Origin: Prochlorococcus sp. AG-402-M18
Lineage (GTDB): Bacteria; Cyanobacteriota; Cyanobacteriia; PCC-6307; Cyanobiaceae
NCBI GenBank assembly: GCA_003216595.1
Contig: QCIQ01000010.1
Span: 1 to 52,478 of the forward strand
Direction: 5' to 3'
Length of the DNA stretch: 52,478 nucleotides
Shown here piece by piece: positions 10,215 to 21,048 of the stretch. The notes under the pieces are model-generated. The model saw nothing but the letters and a program-made list of their open reading frames with translations, was not told the origin of the DNA and searched no databases. Each line of letters starts with the position of its first letter. Positions within the stretch are counted from its first letter, which is position 1. A program made the translations under genes and the position numbers.

Positions 10215-11527
10215 AACGGTAAATCCTTATGTAAAAAACTTCTATCTCCAGAAGCAAAATCCTTAACGAGATCACCATCACCTCTGAGATAATAGCGATA
10301 GGTAACTAAGCCTTCCAGTCCAACTGGTCCTCTTGGTGGAAGAGTCTGAGTACTTATCCCAACTTCAGCTCCAAACCCATATCGGAAACCATCAGCAAAA
10401 CGAGTAGAACAATTATGATAAACACCTGCACTATCAACCGAAGATAAAAATTTTTCAGCAACTTCCTTGTCTTCAGTAACTATCGCCTCTGTATGACGAG
10501 AGCTATATTTACGAATATGTTCAATAGCTTCGTCTACATTACGAACAATTTTTATTGAAAGAATTAAATCAAGATATTCTATAGACCAGTCTTCTTCATC
10601 AGCCTTGTTTTTTACACCGAAAGATTGACTCTTTTCATCTCCCTTAAGAGTAACTCCTGCACTAGAAAAAATTGGCAAGCCTTTTTTCAAAAACATCTCG
10701 GCGACATCTTCATGAATTAATAATGTCTCAATTGCGTTACATGCAGCAGGATATTGAATCTTACTATCTAAAGCGATGCTTATAGCTTTATCAATATCTA
10801 CAGAATTATCTACATATAGATGACAAATCCCATCAGCGTGCCCCAAGACAGGGATACGTGTATTTTCTTGAATAAATTGGACTAGTTCATTACTACCTCT
10901 AGGTATTATCAAATTCACAAATCGATCTAAACGAAGTAAACCTAAACTTTCTTGACGTGTAGTGAGCAAAGACAACGATCCTGAACCTATACTTGATTTA
11001 CTTAACCCCTTATCAAGAGAATCTATTATTGCTTGATTTGTGGCTTTTGCTTCACTTCCTCCTTTTAATAAAGCTCCATTAGCAGAGCGAACAGCAAGAG
11101 ATGCTATTTGTATTAATGCATCTGGTCTCGATTCAAATATCACTCCTAATACTCCTAATGGAACTGTCACTCTCTCAAGAATAAGGTTTTCATCCAATTT
11201 TCTATGAAGTTGTCTTTTCCCTATTGGATCTGCAAGTTTTGAAACTTTAAGAACGCCGTCAATACATCCTTTGAGTTTAGTTTTTGTTAACTGCAGTCTT
11301 GATAAAAGTGATTTATTCAACCCTTCTTTTTCTGATCTTTCAAGATCTTGAATATTTGCTTTTAAAATCTCATCGGCATTGTCATTCAAAGCATTAGCCA
11401 TTTCAGTCAAAGCCTCACACCTTTGTTCATTAGTGGTTTGACCAAGCAAAATAGAAGCCTTTTTTGCACTCTCTGCTACTTTTACTAGCTGGGGGGTGGG
11501 ATCAGGAACTGAAAAGTTAGTACTCAT
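10211..11527 (-). CDS. proA: Gamma-glutamyl phosphate reductase
   Basis: NADPH-dependent reduction of gamma-glutamyl phosphate to glutamate semialdehyde, the second step of proline synthesis. The 438-residue aldehyde-dehydrogenase-fold protein has the [10 protein letters not shown] and LLKGGSEA motifs and the catalytic cysteine in the [11 protein letters not shown] segment. The length is normal. It is preceded by 157 bp of AT-rich sequence after tamB and overlaps folB downstream. The start ATG at 11527 gives the expected N-terminus. Confidence 0.97.
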   Translation of the reverse strand: MSTNFSVPDPTPQLVKVAESAKKASILLGQTTNEQRCEALTEMANALNDNADEILKANIQDLERSEKEGLNKSLLSRLQLTKTKLKGCIDGVLKVSKLADPIGKRQLHRKLDENLILERVTVPLGVLGVIFESRPDALIQIASLAVRSANGALLKGGSEAKATNQAIIDSLDKGLSKSSIGSGSLSLLTTRQESLGLLRLDRFVNLIIPRGSNELVQFIQENTRIPVLGHADGICHLYVDNSVDIDKAISIALDSKIQYPAACNAIETLLIHEDVAEMFLKKGLPIFSSAGVTLKGDEKSQSFGVKNKADEEDWSIEYLDLILSIKIVRNVDEAIEHIRKYSSRHTEAIVTEDKEVAEKFLSSVDSAGVYHNCSTRFADGFRYGFGAEVGISTQTLPPRGPVGLEGLVTYRYYLRGDGDLVKDFASGDRSFLHKDLPL

Positions 11528-11684
11528 TTGATTTAGATCAAGTATTTAATCAAAGATAATTTTTTAATATCTTTAAAATATTCCTTCAATGGCGAATCAA
11601 GCAATAAAATAAGATAAAAATCTATCGAACCTATCAAACTGAGTATTTTTTAATTAGGTAATTTTTATTCAACTATTAATTTAT

Positions 11685-14600
11685 TTAATATCTAAAATAG
11701 AGTTGGAGCTGACTTTGCCAATTTCCATTCTTATCAAACGAGCCTAGTAGACCTACGTTGGGATTCATTTGAAAAGTAATATTTCCTTTCGGTGGAATCT
11801 CTTGTCGATTAGGAGCAGCCTGAACTGAGATATTAATTTTATCGTTAAGGTCAACTCCAATTTCTGTCACCCATGCCTGTTGACCTTGCAGATTAGCATC
11901 TTCCTGATCAGTACTTGAAGCACTACTATCACTAGTATCATCCTCTGAATCTGATCCATTTATATATGCAGGATACAATGATATTTGGAGCCTATCACTT
12001 AAAAAACCATTGATATTGCCTTGAAGATACGAAGCAAAAGATCTATTCAAAAAGCTCGCAAGCACATCACCATTTCCCCCACTACTTATTAGATTTGCAA
12101 GAGAATTACCTCCTAGAAGTCCTATCAACTCACTTCTTCCCAAAGATGGAGTACTTCTCAATTGAAAATTTTCACTAATGCGATCTGCAGGTCCAGAAGC
12201 CGTTACTTCGACATTCACGAAACGAGATCCTCCAATACCAAATGATGCCATGCCATTAGAGGAAAAATTACTTACGTCTCTAATATTATCTGGGACACGG
12301 CTTTTCAAGGTCACGTCAACATATGGAACCAAGCCCATAGATGGTACAAATACGGCTACATTAGGTTGACTTTGATCAAGATTAAAAGTAGTCGTAAAGA
12401 GATTAACGTAGCCACTATCAAGTTTAATAACTCCACTAACATCAAGAGTCTTGTCAAAAGCACCATTCAAGAGAAGGAATCCATTTGTTTCGAAGCTTGC
12501 CAAGGGTTGAGAAACCAATCTCAATGAAGGGCCAAGTGCGATTTTTAAATTGTCAAAGGTGAGTGATTCAAATCCATTAGGCAAACCAGCACTAACTATT
12601 CGACTTGCAGGTGCATCTTCATCTTGAATAAATAAAATCAGAGGTTCTCTCTGGTTCCAACTTTGTTCAGGTAATCTACGAGTTATTTTCACCTTAGAAT
12701 CTTTGGAACTATCAGATTTCTGAGAGGTGGTCTTATCTGAATTATTAGCTCTTTTAGCAAAAATCGAACCTTCTGAAATAAAAACTTCACCTGCTAATTG
12801 AGGTTGCAAAATAGATCCCTTAACAGCAATGTTAGATGAAGCGTTGATGTCAGTAAATGCCGTTTTAATACGTGTTTTCTCTATAGAAATAGCCAATGGC
12901 TCTATTTCACTTAATTGAGAATCAAATAAGGAAATCCCACCTTGACTGTTAATGATACCGCTTGCTCCTATATTTGCTTTGAGATTACGGACTTCAAGTC
13001 GATCGAAATCAAAAACTATTGTGCTATTCAAATTATTAATTTCTTTATCTTGAAAAAGTAGCTCACTATTGTTTAAAACCAAAAAACCGTTCGCTAGCGG
13101 TTTTGCAGGGGTTCCTTTAATCAACAAGCTTAGATCAGCCGTCCCTGAGGTCCATGAGACATTCCCTTTCGTTATCCCAGTCAAAAACGCCAACCCATCT
13201 CCATGACTTTCGACCTTTAAGTCAATAGGGGAGGAACTAATTAATGGGTAGGTTCCACCTAACTTAACAGGATTTGCCGAAGATTTATCCCTTAGAGCAA
13301 TATCAAACTCTAGATAATTATCTTTAAATAAAATTTTTCCATTATCTAAAATAATATTTCTATTATAAATTACTGTATCCTTAATAATTAAATCCGCTGT
13401 AACTCGTGGAGTTGAATTGGCTAAACTATATTTACCCTTTAAACCAAAATACCCATCAATTGCCGAAGGTATTGGTACTAATAAAGATAATAATGAAAAA
13501 TTAAAATTAAGCAATGAAAAATCTCCCATACCTGAAGCGAGATTCCCATTAAGAGTTGCTTTAAAAGGTCTTATATCATTAGAATCTATAATCTTTAATT
13601 TGTTTGTCCAGACCTTACCAAAAGCTTTGCCTTCTAAATTTAAATCAGACAGATTTGGACCACTTAATTTAATATCAGCATTAATATTCCCATTAAGATC
13701 ATAAGGATTAATGATGCTCTCATTATTAATCTTAGAAATCTCTTCTCTATATGAATCCTGAGACCTAGTTAAAGCTTTGAACTGACTATCTATAGAACTA
13801 TTGGGATAACCAATTATAAATTTTTCTAAATCTTCAGCCTTACCAATTGCATCTGAATATTTCAATCCCAATTTAGGAATCTCTAAAGCTGTAGCAGTAA
13901 TCCAACTAGAGCTTACATCATTCACTTGAGCTAACAAAGAAAATTCGGACCCATTGTTAATATCAAATTTAATCTTTCCATTTCCAGATGGTATTAATTC
14001 ACCTTTTAAATTAATTTCTGAATTTTTAATTTGACCTTTAACACTTGCATTTTTTAATTTGAAGCCTAACAATCTAAAATAATCTAAATTCAAATCACCA
14101 TTAAGAACTAATGGATCAAGAGAAAATATTCCATTCCCTGAAACTTCCCCAAAGATTCGTTTAAAACTTTTTTCTGGAGGGAAAGCCACCTCTACTCGAT
14201 CTAATCTAAATTTATTAGCATCCCATTCAAAAAAATTTGATTTAGGATTTAGACTTATTTCACCTCCTAATCTATTTAGGTTTAAATCATTAAAATTACC
14301 ATCCTTATTAAAGTTAATTTGAAGATTCCCAGGGATAGAAGCACCTTCTGATTCCATTATCAAACTCCCCCATTTCTTTTCTCTTGGAATTCGAGTAAAA
14401 GAACCTCTCCATTTTTCCCTTAATCGAATACCATTAATTTGTGGATTTTCTAAGGAAAGGTTAATAGTAGAGTTCAGAGAAGAAAGGGGTCCATTAAAGT
14501 CACCATTTGTATTTAATTTACCCGATAATGATGCATTTAGTATTGGATTTAAAGCACCTAAAGGAAAAGATTCTAAATTAAAATTAGCATTAAGTTCTCC

Positions 14601-15644
14601 AGGAATAAATTGCCTATCAACTACTGAAATTGGTAATTTTGAATTTATAGAAAGTGGTTTGTGATCAAAATCTTTAATTTTAATCGTAGTTAAAGAATTG
14701 ATATAAGTTTTATCCTTTTTATAAAATGGTATTTGAGATGAATTAGATATATTCCAATATCCATAATTCCAGTTAGAATGGATCCAATTAAGCTTATTAT
14801 TATCACATTTTATTTTTGAGTTATTTGTAGATAAAGTATCACTTAGAGGACCTCCTCTTAGAGTTAAATTATCAAGAGATAAATCACCCTTACACCTTAT
14901 CAAACCTTTCTTAACTCTCAATTTTAGACTTCCATTTACATTTCCTCTAGCAATAATATTAGAGTTTTTTCCTAAAATGCCCTCAAAAACCCCAAGACTA
15001 AGTTTATTACTTTTTACTTTAGTTTGAAATTCGATTCCATCCCAATGCCCCTTTCCTGCAACATAGAGGCTTCCTTGTTTTTTGGAGTCTAAATTAATCG
15101 CACCATAAATCTTTTTCTTACCAAGATTTAGAGATAGACGACCTTTCGCTAATAATGTCGTATCACCAGAATTAAATGCAATTTTCGTTGGTTCTTTTAA
15201 ATTAAATTTTAATTGAAGGTTAATTTGTTTAGAATTATCATTCTGGGGAACAACCCAAAAAGAACCAGTATCATTTTTGTTTAATTTAATTTCCGTTCCT
15301 TTTGGATTAAATATTGCAACTGGTTGCCAATTAAATAAACTCGCAAAAGGAGCAAATTTAATGGTTAAATTTGAAATATTAACCGAAGAAGAATCCTTAA
15401 TACCAGGAAGTAGACTTGTTGGCCCCAACTCAACTCCCCATGGTCTCAGCCCCCTGTATGAACCTATTTTTAAAGGATGACCTAATGAATTAGATAATGT
15501 TTTTTCTATTTCTGGCGAAAAGCGGCTTATAGTCCTATCTACTAGTAGATCTGCGCCACTCCAAATCAAAACACCACCCAACGCCGCAAAGGTTCCAGCA
15601 AGTCCCCACCGCTTTAATCTTTTAGAACTCCACTCATCTCCCAT
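11685..15644 (-). CDS. TamB-like translocation/assembly protein (DUF490)
   Basis: A 1319-residue protein with a short N-terminal cytoplasmic segment, one membrane anchor (about residues 12-33) and a very long beta-rich body, ending in a C-terminal DUF490 domain with the segment PSLGRSELIGLLGG. TamB-like proteins bridge inner and outer membranes and take part in outer-membrane protein insertion or lipid transfer. In cyanobacteria the family is usual as a single large gene. It starts 67 bp from the divergent ycf51 gene. The assignment rests on architecture and the C-terminal domain; the beta-rich middle is poorly conserved. Confidence 0.88.
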   Translation of the reverse strand: MGDEWSSKRLKRWGLAGTFAALGGVLIWSGADLLVDRTISRFSPEIEKTLSNSLGHPLKIGSYRGLRPWGVELGPTSLLPGIKDSSSVNISNLTIKFAPFASLFNWQPVAIFNPKGTEIKLNKNDTGSFWVVPQNDNSKQINLQLKFNLKEPTKIAFNSGDTTLLAKGRLSLNLGKKKIYGAINLDSKKQGSLYVAGKGHWDGIEFQTKVKSNKLSLGVFEGILGKNSNIIARGNVNGSLKLRVKKGLIRCKGDLSLDNLTLRGGPLSDTLSTNNSKIKCDNNKLNWIHSNWNYGYWNISNSSQIPFYKKDKTYINSLTTIKIKDFDHKPLSINSKLPISVVDRQFIPGELNANFNLESFPLGALNPILNASLSGKLNTNGDFNGPLSSLNSTINLSLENPQINGIRLREKWRGSFTRIPREKKWGSLIMESEGASIPGNLQINFNKDGNFNDLNLNRLGGEISLNPKSNFFEWDANKFRLDRVEVAFPPEKSFKRIFGEVSGNGIFSLDPLVLNGDLNLDYFRLLGFKLKNASVKGQIKNSEINLKGELIPSGNGKIKFDINNGSEFSLLAQVNDVSSSWITATALEIPKLGLKYSDAIGKAEDLEKFIIGYPNSSIDSQFKALTRSQDSYREEISKINNESIINPYDLNGNINADIKLSGPNLSDLNLEGKAFGKVWTNKLKIIDSNDIRPFKATLNGNLASGMGDFSLLNFNFSLLSLLVPIPSAIDGYFGLKGKYSLANSTPRVTADLIIKDTVIYNRNIILDNGKILFKDNYLEFDIALRDKSSANPVKLGGTYPLISSSPIDLKVESHGDGLAFLTGITKGNVSWTSGTADLSLLIKGTPAKPLANGFLVLNNSELLFQDKEINNLNSTIVFDFDRLEVRNLKANIGASGIINSQGGISLFDSQLSEIEPLAISIEKTRIKTAFTDINASSNIAVKGSILQPQLAGEVFISEGSIFAKRANNSDKTTSQKSDSSKDSKVKITRRLPEQSWNQREPLILFIQDEDAPASRIVSAGLPNGFESLTFDNLKIALGPSLRLVSQPLASFETNGFLLLNGAFDKTLDVSGVIKLDSGYVNLFTTTFNLDQSQPNVAVFVPSMGLVPYVDVTLKSRVPDNIRDVSNFSSNGMASFGIGGSRFVNVEVTASGPADRISENFQLRSTPSLGRSELIGLLGGNSLANLISSGGNGDVLASFLNRSFASYLQGNINGFLSDRLQISLYPAYINGSDSEDDTSDSSASSTDQEDANLQGQQAWVTEIGVDLNDKINISVQAAPNRQEIPPKGNITFQMNPNVGLLGSFDKNGNWQSQLQLYFRY

Positions 15645-15711
15645 GAAACAATAATCTCAAACTTGGGGGAGCCAACAAACTATAAAGAATCAATTCAGGA
15701 GAAACCAGCCT

Positions 15712-16251
15712 ATGTCTATGAGTGAAGTTATCCAAGATGTTACGAAATGGCTAGCTTGGGGAGGCTCAGGACTTGGCGTCTTGACTATTTTGGCTTATTT
15801 ATTTAACTGGGGAATTAAATTCCGACTCACTGGGACAACAATTTTTACACTTTTACTTTCTGCTAGTTGCTGGGCCTTTGAGCAAAGTTATACTCCTCCG
15901 TTTGCTGTCGAAGGTTACAAATATGCTCCTATAGTTTATGACAATGGATTTGATTTAGTTGTTGCTCAAGCATCAAATGATTTCCCTAAAGAAGCTATCA
16001 AACCAACATTGTTACAAATAGCTGGAAATTTGAAAGGAGGAGGAAGAAATGGCGCTCAGGTCAAAGTCAGGCTTAGAAAGATAGAATCCGCTGGTGATGG
16101 AATCAGTAAACCAATCATTCTAGGTGAATTAATAAATGATTTAAAAGAATCAACTATAATAGAATTACCTCAGAGGAATTATTCTACAAGTGAATATTTA
16201 ACGAATGATGCTGATATTCAAGAAATTACCTCATTAGAAACTGATGAATAA
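15712..16251 (+). CDS. ycf51: Ycf51 family protein
   Basis: A 179-residue protein restricted to cyanobacteria and some plastids. It has two hydrophobic segments in the first 60 residues (WLAWGGSGLGVLTILAYLF and TIFTLLLSASCWAF), then a soluble domain with the conserved PPFAVEGYKYAPIVYDNGFD pattern. A purine-rich AGGAG lies upstream of ATG 15712; a second ATG six bases later is also possible. The function is unknown and a thylakoid or plasma membrane location is inferred. It overlaps the next gene by 8 bp. Confidence 0.88.
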   Translation: MSMSEVIQDVTKWLAWGGSGLGVLTILAYLFNWGIKFRLTGTTIFTLLLSASCWAFEQSYTPPFAVEGYKYAPIVYDNGFDLVVAQASNDFPKEAIKPTLLQIAGNLKGGGRNGAQVKVRLRKIESAGDGISKPIILGELINDLKESTIIELPQRNYSTSEYLTNDADIQEITSLETDE

Positions 16252-16642
16252 TAAGTCATTACTGAAAGATCTTCCTAAAAACTTTAATCAAGAAGAAAAA
16301 ATACTCATATCAAATAATATAAAAACATGGGATTCTTTATTATCTATTAGTGATGAAGAAATAAATCATCTAATACATGGAAGCCTGGGTAGTGTTCTTA
16401 ATCTAAAAAGACTTAAATGCATAGCATATTTTATATGTACTTTAGATATTCAAATTAATGAAGCTGCCTTGTTGATGCACTCAGGGTTAGCTTCTAACAA
16501 GGCCATTTCAAGACTTACTCCTCAAGAACTACTTCAAAGAACTGGTCGATTTGAAAGAATTCTTCGAACAGGAAGAATTCCAATAATAGATCTCAAAAAA
16601 GCTCACTTTTTAATAGAGAAAGCGAAAAGAAACATTATTTAA
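16244..16642 (+). CDS. Small helical protein, possible DUF4332 (helix-hairpin-helix-like)
   Basis: The 132 residues are all-alpha by eye, without a membrane segment. Repeated patterns of the type 'I.TWDSLLSISDEEI' and 'SGLASNKAISRLTPQELLQRTGRFERIL' resemble the tandem helix-hairpin-helix DUF4332 family. The gene overlaps ycf51 by 8 bp, so the two are probably translated together. No catalytic motif was seen. The DUF4332 assignment is a pattern judgement and could be wrong. Confidence 0.7.
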   Translation: MNNKSLLKDLPKNFNQEEKILISNNIKTWDSLLSISDEEINHLIHGSLGSVLNLKRLKCIAYFICTLDIQINEAALLMHSGLASNKAISRLTPQELLQRTGRFERILRTGRIPIIDLKKAHFLIEKAKRNII

Positions 16643-16708
16643 TTTACTCAAGAACAATTAGCTAATAGAATATATATAATTCAAAAGAAAGTAGGTAAAC
16701 TAAAAGAA

Positions 16709-16978
16709 ATGAATGGTTTACTAATCAGTTTAATATTTACATCGTTTGGAATCAGTCAAGGTGCGATGGCTCAATCAAGACTTCTTGAGGGTGTAAAAAG
16801 GAATCCTGATGAAGCAAAATCGATATGTGAAAGTTTCAGAGCACTAAATAAAGAAAACATATCAGCTGGTTCAAAAAAATCTATTCAGGAAATCTCAATT
16901 CAAAAGAATATAAGCGAAGTTGATGCTGAGATCCTTTCTATGTATGTAAGAGGTCTTTATTGCCCAGACACTTTTTAA
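16709..16978 (+). CDS. Small secreted hypothetical protein
   Basis: An 89-residue protein with a signal peptide: a hydrophobic stretch in the first 15 residues, then the cleavage-like ending GAMA-Q around residue 22. The mature part is about 67 residues, charged and helical, with two cysteines (in KSICESF and LYCPDTF) that could form a disulfide. I do not recognise a family. It lies 66 bp after the DUF4332-like gene and 7 bp before the CocE-type hydrolase, so it belongs to the same run. Confidence 0.75.
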   Translation: MNGLLISLIFTSFGISQGAMAQSRLLEGVKRNPDEAKSICESFRALNKENISAGSKKSIQEISIQKNISEVDAEILSMYVRGLYCPDTF

Positions 16979-16985
16979 AGAGATA

Positions 16986-18563
16986 ATGAGTTCAATAAGA
17001 TACAGGGACGAAGACTTACAACTTAGAGACGGAACATTACTAAAATCTCGAATCTGGTCGCCTCAAGGGAACGGGCCATGGCCTGTCTTACTTATGCGCC
17101 AGCCATATGGAAGAGAAATTGCTTCTACGATTACATATGTCCATCCATCTTGGTGGGCTAGTAAGGGCTATCTAGTTGTCATTCAAGATGTACGAGGCCA
17201 AGGTGGGTCTGAAGGGGAATTTTCAGGTTTCAGTCAAGAAGCTTCAGACACTAGTCAAACTCATAATTGGGTACGATCCTTGCCTGAATGCAATGGACTA
17301 CTAGGCACATACGGTTTTTCATATCAAGGATTAACACAACTCATTGCTGAGGAAGGTACTACTCCACCTGATTGCATTATTCCTGCAATGACAGGTCTTT
17401 CAGAGGATGAACATTGGAGTTGTGAGGGGGGAGCGTTTTGGTGGCACTTGGGAATCGGATGGGGTCTGCAATTAGCCGCCCAAAAAGCACAAAGAGAGAA
17501 GAATTGGACAGCTTGGCATGAAATACGTGAAAATCTTGAATCGAAAAAATATTTACATAACGGTCATGATTTACTTCAAAAGAATGACCCAGAGGGGATG
17601 GCATATAAATGGCTAAATCTTTCGTCTAGCAAAAATCCTAAATGGAAAATTCATGAGCCATTAGATAGCTGGTTAAAAAAACCTTTGCTTCTAATCGGGG
17701 GTTGGTGGGATCCTCATTTGAAAGGGATTTTAAATATTTTTGAGAAATCTAAAAACGCAGGAGGCAATCCTAAATTACTAATTGGTCCTGCTACTCATCT
17801 TCAATGGTGGGAGGGTGCACAACGCACACAGTTAGATTTTTTTGATTCTCATTTAAAAGAAACAAACAAAGAGATTCATTTTCCTCAAATCAATCTTTGG
17901 AATCTAACTACTAAGAGTTGGGAGCTTTCGATTCAAAATAAAACTCCTACATGGAATCTTCATAGCGAAGGTTTAGCCTCAATAAGTCATCTTGAAGGAT
18001 GCCTAGTTCCGAATTCTGATTTAGAAGCAGATAGTGAAGTGATTTTGGTTCACGACCCATGGAGACCAATACCAGCAATCGGAGGACATCTCAGTGATAC
18101 AGCCGGTGAAGCGAACAGATTTAAGCTTGATATTCGACCTGATGTCGCAGTATTTACATCAGACCCTTTCTTGAAGGAAATTAGACTAGAAGGTATCCCA
18201 ACTCTTTTTTTAGAGACAAAGTGCGATAGGGAAAGTTTTGATCTGTTCGTTGCATTATCAATAATTCCTATTGGAGTTGAGAATACTGTCACTCAACTTT
18301 CAACTGGTGTACTAAGAATTGCCAATTACGATCAAGGTATAAAAAGCTCTAGACAAATCAAACTTCAACCAGTTCTCGCAACATTTAAAGAAGGAGATCG
18401 TTTAAGAATTTCAATCTCAGGATCTGGATGGCCAGCGATTGGGATAAATCCTGGACAGAGTCAATATTTATGCGAGGGACCCAGCCCTCACTGCTTAGTG
18501 ACTACAATTTCACTCTTACTTTCAAATTCAAAACTTAAATTTGAGTCACTTATTTCCTCTTAG
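16986..18563 (+). CDS. CocE/NonD-family serine hydrolase (X-Pro dipeptidyl-peptidase S15 type)
   Basis: A 525-residue alpha/beta-hydrolase of the CocE/S15 type: an N-terminal beta start (IRYRDEDLQLRDGTLLKSR), the LLMRQPYG segment, the nucleophile elbow GFSYQG around residue 110, a GGWWDPH aspartate motif, a histidine in the ATHLQWW segment and a C-terminal jelly-roll domain. Substrates are acyl esters, amides or X-Pro peptides; the true substrate is unknown. No signal peptide was seen, so a cytoplasmic site is likely. It follows the small secreted protein gene by 7 bp. Confidence 0.88.
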   Translation: MSSIRYRDEDLQLRDGTLLKSRIWSPQGNGPWPVLLMRQPYGREIASTITYVHPSWWASKGYLVVIQDVRGQGGSEGEFSGFSQEASDTSQTHNWVRSLPECNGLLGTYGFSYQGLTQLIAEEGTTPPDCIIPAMTGLSEDEHWSCEGGAFWWHLGIGWGLQLAAQKAQREKNWTAWHEIRENLESKKYLHNGHDLLQKNDPEGMAYKWLNLSSSKNPKWKIHEPLDSWLKKPLLLIGGWWDPHLKGILNIFEKSKNAGGNPKLLIGPATHLQWWEGAQRTQLDFFDSHLKETNKEIHFPQINLWNLTTKSWELSIQNKTPTWNLHSEGLASISHLEGCLVPNSDLEADSEVILVHDPWRPIPAIGGHLSDTAGEANRFKLDIRPDVAVFTSDPFLKEIRLEGIPTLFLETKCDRESFDLFVALSIIPIGVENTVTQLSTGVLRIANYDQGIKSSRQIKLQPVLATFKEGDRLRISISGSGWPAIGINPGQSQYLCEGPSPHCLVTTISLLLSNSKLKFESLISS

Positions 18564-18619
18564 GGGTTCAATATTTACTTGCATAGGATTAAGCTAACTA
18601 GCTATTTCAGAAATAAGTC

Positions 18620-20887
18620 ATGTCCGTGTCTATTCTTCTAGATTCTTTGAGAGATGAAGGACAAAGACTTTCTGAATGCAGGCATGAAAGTCCTTTTTCT
18701 ATTCTTGGTCCTCAACCGTTTAAAGATAAATGGATAATTCGAATATGGATGCCTGAGGCAAATGCAGTTGAATTTTTAACACAAGAAAAGAAAATTCAGC
18801 TACAAAATCCCAACCATGAATGGATTTTTGAGGGAGTTTTAGAAAAAGATCCTGGTACTGACTATCAAATAAAAGTAAATAGAGGAGGGATCGAACATAT
18901 TCAACATGATCCTTGGAGTTTCAGAAAAGAGTGGATGGGTGAAATTGATAGACATCTTTTCGCGGAGGGAAATCACCATCACATATGGCGAAAAATGGGT
19001 GCTCACCTCACTGAAATAGATAAAAAGCAAGGAGTTATGTTTTGCTTATGGGCGCCTCATGCAAAAAGCGTTTCCGTTATTGGTAATCTCAATTCATGGG
19101 ATGGTCGGCATCACCCTATGCAAAAACGTCTAGGAGGCATTTGGGAACTATTTATACCTGGTCTAAGTGAGGGAGATTTATACAAATACGAGATCAGGAC
19201 TGAGAAAGGACATTGCTACGAGAAAGCCGACCCTTATGGTTTTCAACATGAAGTAAGACCTGCAAAAAGCTCAGTCATAGCAAAAATCGATTCATTTCAA
19301 TGGAATGATAATTCTTGGATATCCAAGCGTGACAATAGAGACCCTTTAGAGCAACCGATATCGGTTTATGAAATGCATTTAGGGAGCTGGATGCATGCAT
19401 CCTCAGACGATCCCTTTATCGACTCAAATGGAGAGCATAGAGCCCCCGTTCCAGCAGCAGATATGAAGCCTGGCTCAAGACTGCTTACATACAAAGAGCT
19501 GGCAAATAAGGTCATTCCGTATGTCAAAGAGAGAGGCTTCACTCATATCGAGCTTATGCCAATTTCAGAGCACCCTTTTGATGGTTCATGGGGGTATCAA
19601 GTTACTGGTTGGTATGCGCCAACAAGTAGATATGGATCACCAGATGAGTTTCGTGCCTTCGTTGATGAATGCCATAAAGAGGGAATAGGAATCATTCTCG
19701 ATTGGGTCCCAGGCCACTTCCCTAAAGATCAGCATGGTCTTGCTTATTTTGATGGCAGCCATCTCTACGAGCATTCAGATCCCCGAATTGGGGAGCACAA
19801 AGAATGGGGCACATTAATTTTCAATTACAGTCGAAATGAAGTTCGTAATTTTCTAGTTGCAAATCTAATTTTCTGGTTTGATCAATTTCATATAGATGGA
19901 ATACGTGTTGATGCTGTCGCCTCAATGCTTTACAAAGACTATCTTCGTCCTGAGGGTGAATGGATACCCAATGAAGATGGAGGAAATCAAAATTTTGAAG
20001 CAGTCAGATTTCTACAACAGGCTAATCACGTTCTTTTTCAACATTTTCCAGGTGCACTTTCTATTGCCGAAGAATCAACCACATGGACTGGTGTAACCAA
20101 ACCAACTGACATAGATGGACTTGGTTTCAACCTCAAATGGAACATGGGTTGGATGCACGATATGCTCGATTATTTTGAAATTGACCCATGGTTTAGACAA
20201 TTCAATCAAAATAACATTACTTTCTCCATTTGTTATAACTTTACCGAAAACTTTATGCTTGCATTAAGCCACGATGAAGTCGTTCATGGGAAAAGTCATC
20301 TCTTACACAAAATGCCAGGTGACGACTGGCAGAAGTATGCTAATACACGAGCCTTGCTTGCATATATGTGGACACATCCAGGTAAAAAAACAATATTTAT
20401 GGGAATGGAATTTGGGCAGCGCCAAGAATGGAATGTTTGGGATGATTTGCAATGGGATCTTCTAAATTATGAACCTCACAAAGGAATACAGAAATTAGTA
20501 GATGATTTGAATACCTTATACAAAAAAGAACCTGCTTTATGGAGAAATGATTTTGACGAATACGGATTCCAGTGGATTGATTGCGATGATAATAAAAATT
20601 CAGTAATCAGTTTTATGAGAAGAGAAAAAACTGATGGCGAATGGTTAGTAATAGTGGCAAACTTTACCCCTCAAAACCACTCTAATTACCGAATAGGTGT
20701 TCCTATCGATGGATTCTATGAAGAAATTTTTAACACAGATGCGAATCAATATGGAGGCTCAAATCTAGGTAATATGGGAGGGAAATCAACAGATCTATTC
20801 AAAATACATGGCTATGAAAATTCTATAGATCTTTGCCTTCCTCCTCTTAGCGTTTTGGTTCTTAAGCATAAATCCAAGAAGAATTAA
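18620..20887 (+). CDS. glgB: 1,4-alpha-glucan branching enzyme
   Basis: Introduces alpha-1,6 branches into glycogen. The 755-residue GH13 enzyme has N-terminal carbohydrate-binding (CBM48-like) domains, the catalytic barrel with nucleophile D431 in [10 protein letters not shown], acid/base E484 in SIAEES, and the [12 protein letters not shown] motif. The 53-residue spacing between D and E equals that in E. coli GlgB. ATG 18620 follows a 56-bp gap from the hydrolase. It supports night-time carbon storage. No truncation. Confidence 0.97.
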   Translation: MSVSILLDSLRDEGQRLSECRHESPFSILGPQPFKDKWIIRIWMPEANAVEFLTQEKKIQLQNPNHEWIFEGVLEKDPGTDYQIKVNRGGIEHIQHDPWSFRKEWMGEIDRHLFAEGNHHHIWRKMGAHLTEIDKKQGVMFCLWAPHAKSVSVIGNLNSWDGRHHPMQKRLGGIWELFIPGLSEGDLYKYEIRTEKGHCYEKADPYGFQHEVRPAKSSVIAKIDSFQWNDNSWISKRDNRDPLEQPISVYEMHLGSWMHASSDDPFIDSNGEHRAPVPAADMKPGSRLLTYKELANKVIPYVKERGFTHIELMPISEHPFDGSWGYQVTGWYAPTSRYGSPDEFRAFVDECHKEGIGIILDWVPGHFPKDQHGLAYFDGSHLYEHSDPRIGEHKEWGTLIFNYSRNEVRNFLVANLIFWFDQFHIDGIRVDAVASMLYKDYLRPEGEWIPNEDGGNQNFEAVRFLQQANHVLFQHFPGALSIAEESTTWTGVTKPTDIDGLGFNLKWNMGWMHDMLDYFEIDPWFRQFNQNNITFSICYNFTENFMLALSHDEVVHGKSHLLHKMPGDDWQKYANTRALLAYMWTHPGKKTIFMGMEFGQRQEWNVWDDLQWDLLNYEPHKGIQKLVDDLNTLYKKEPALWRNDFDEYGFQWIDCDDNKNSVISFMRREKTDGEWLVIVANFTPQNHSNYRIGVPIDGFYEEIFNTDANQYGGSNLGNMGGKSTDLFKIHGYENSIDLCLPPLSVLVLKHKSKKN

Positions 20888-21048
20888 CCTTCCTCGAATA
20901 GAAATGTTTCAACCTTGCCTCATAACCTAATTTCAACTGTCGTCTGGATGTAAAAATTTAAAAGGTATGACGAACTTTTGCAGAGAACCTATTTCATGAT
21001 TTTCAAGTTACTGATTCATGTAAGTTTTTCGATTAAAAGGACAAAATA

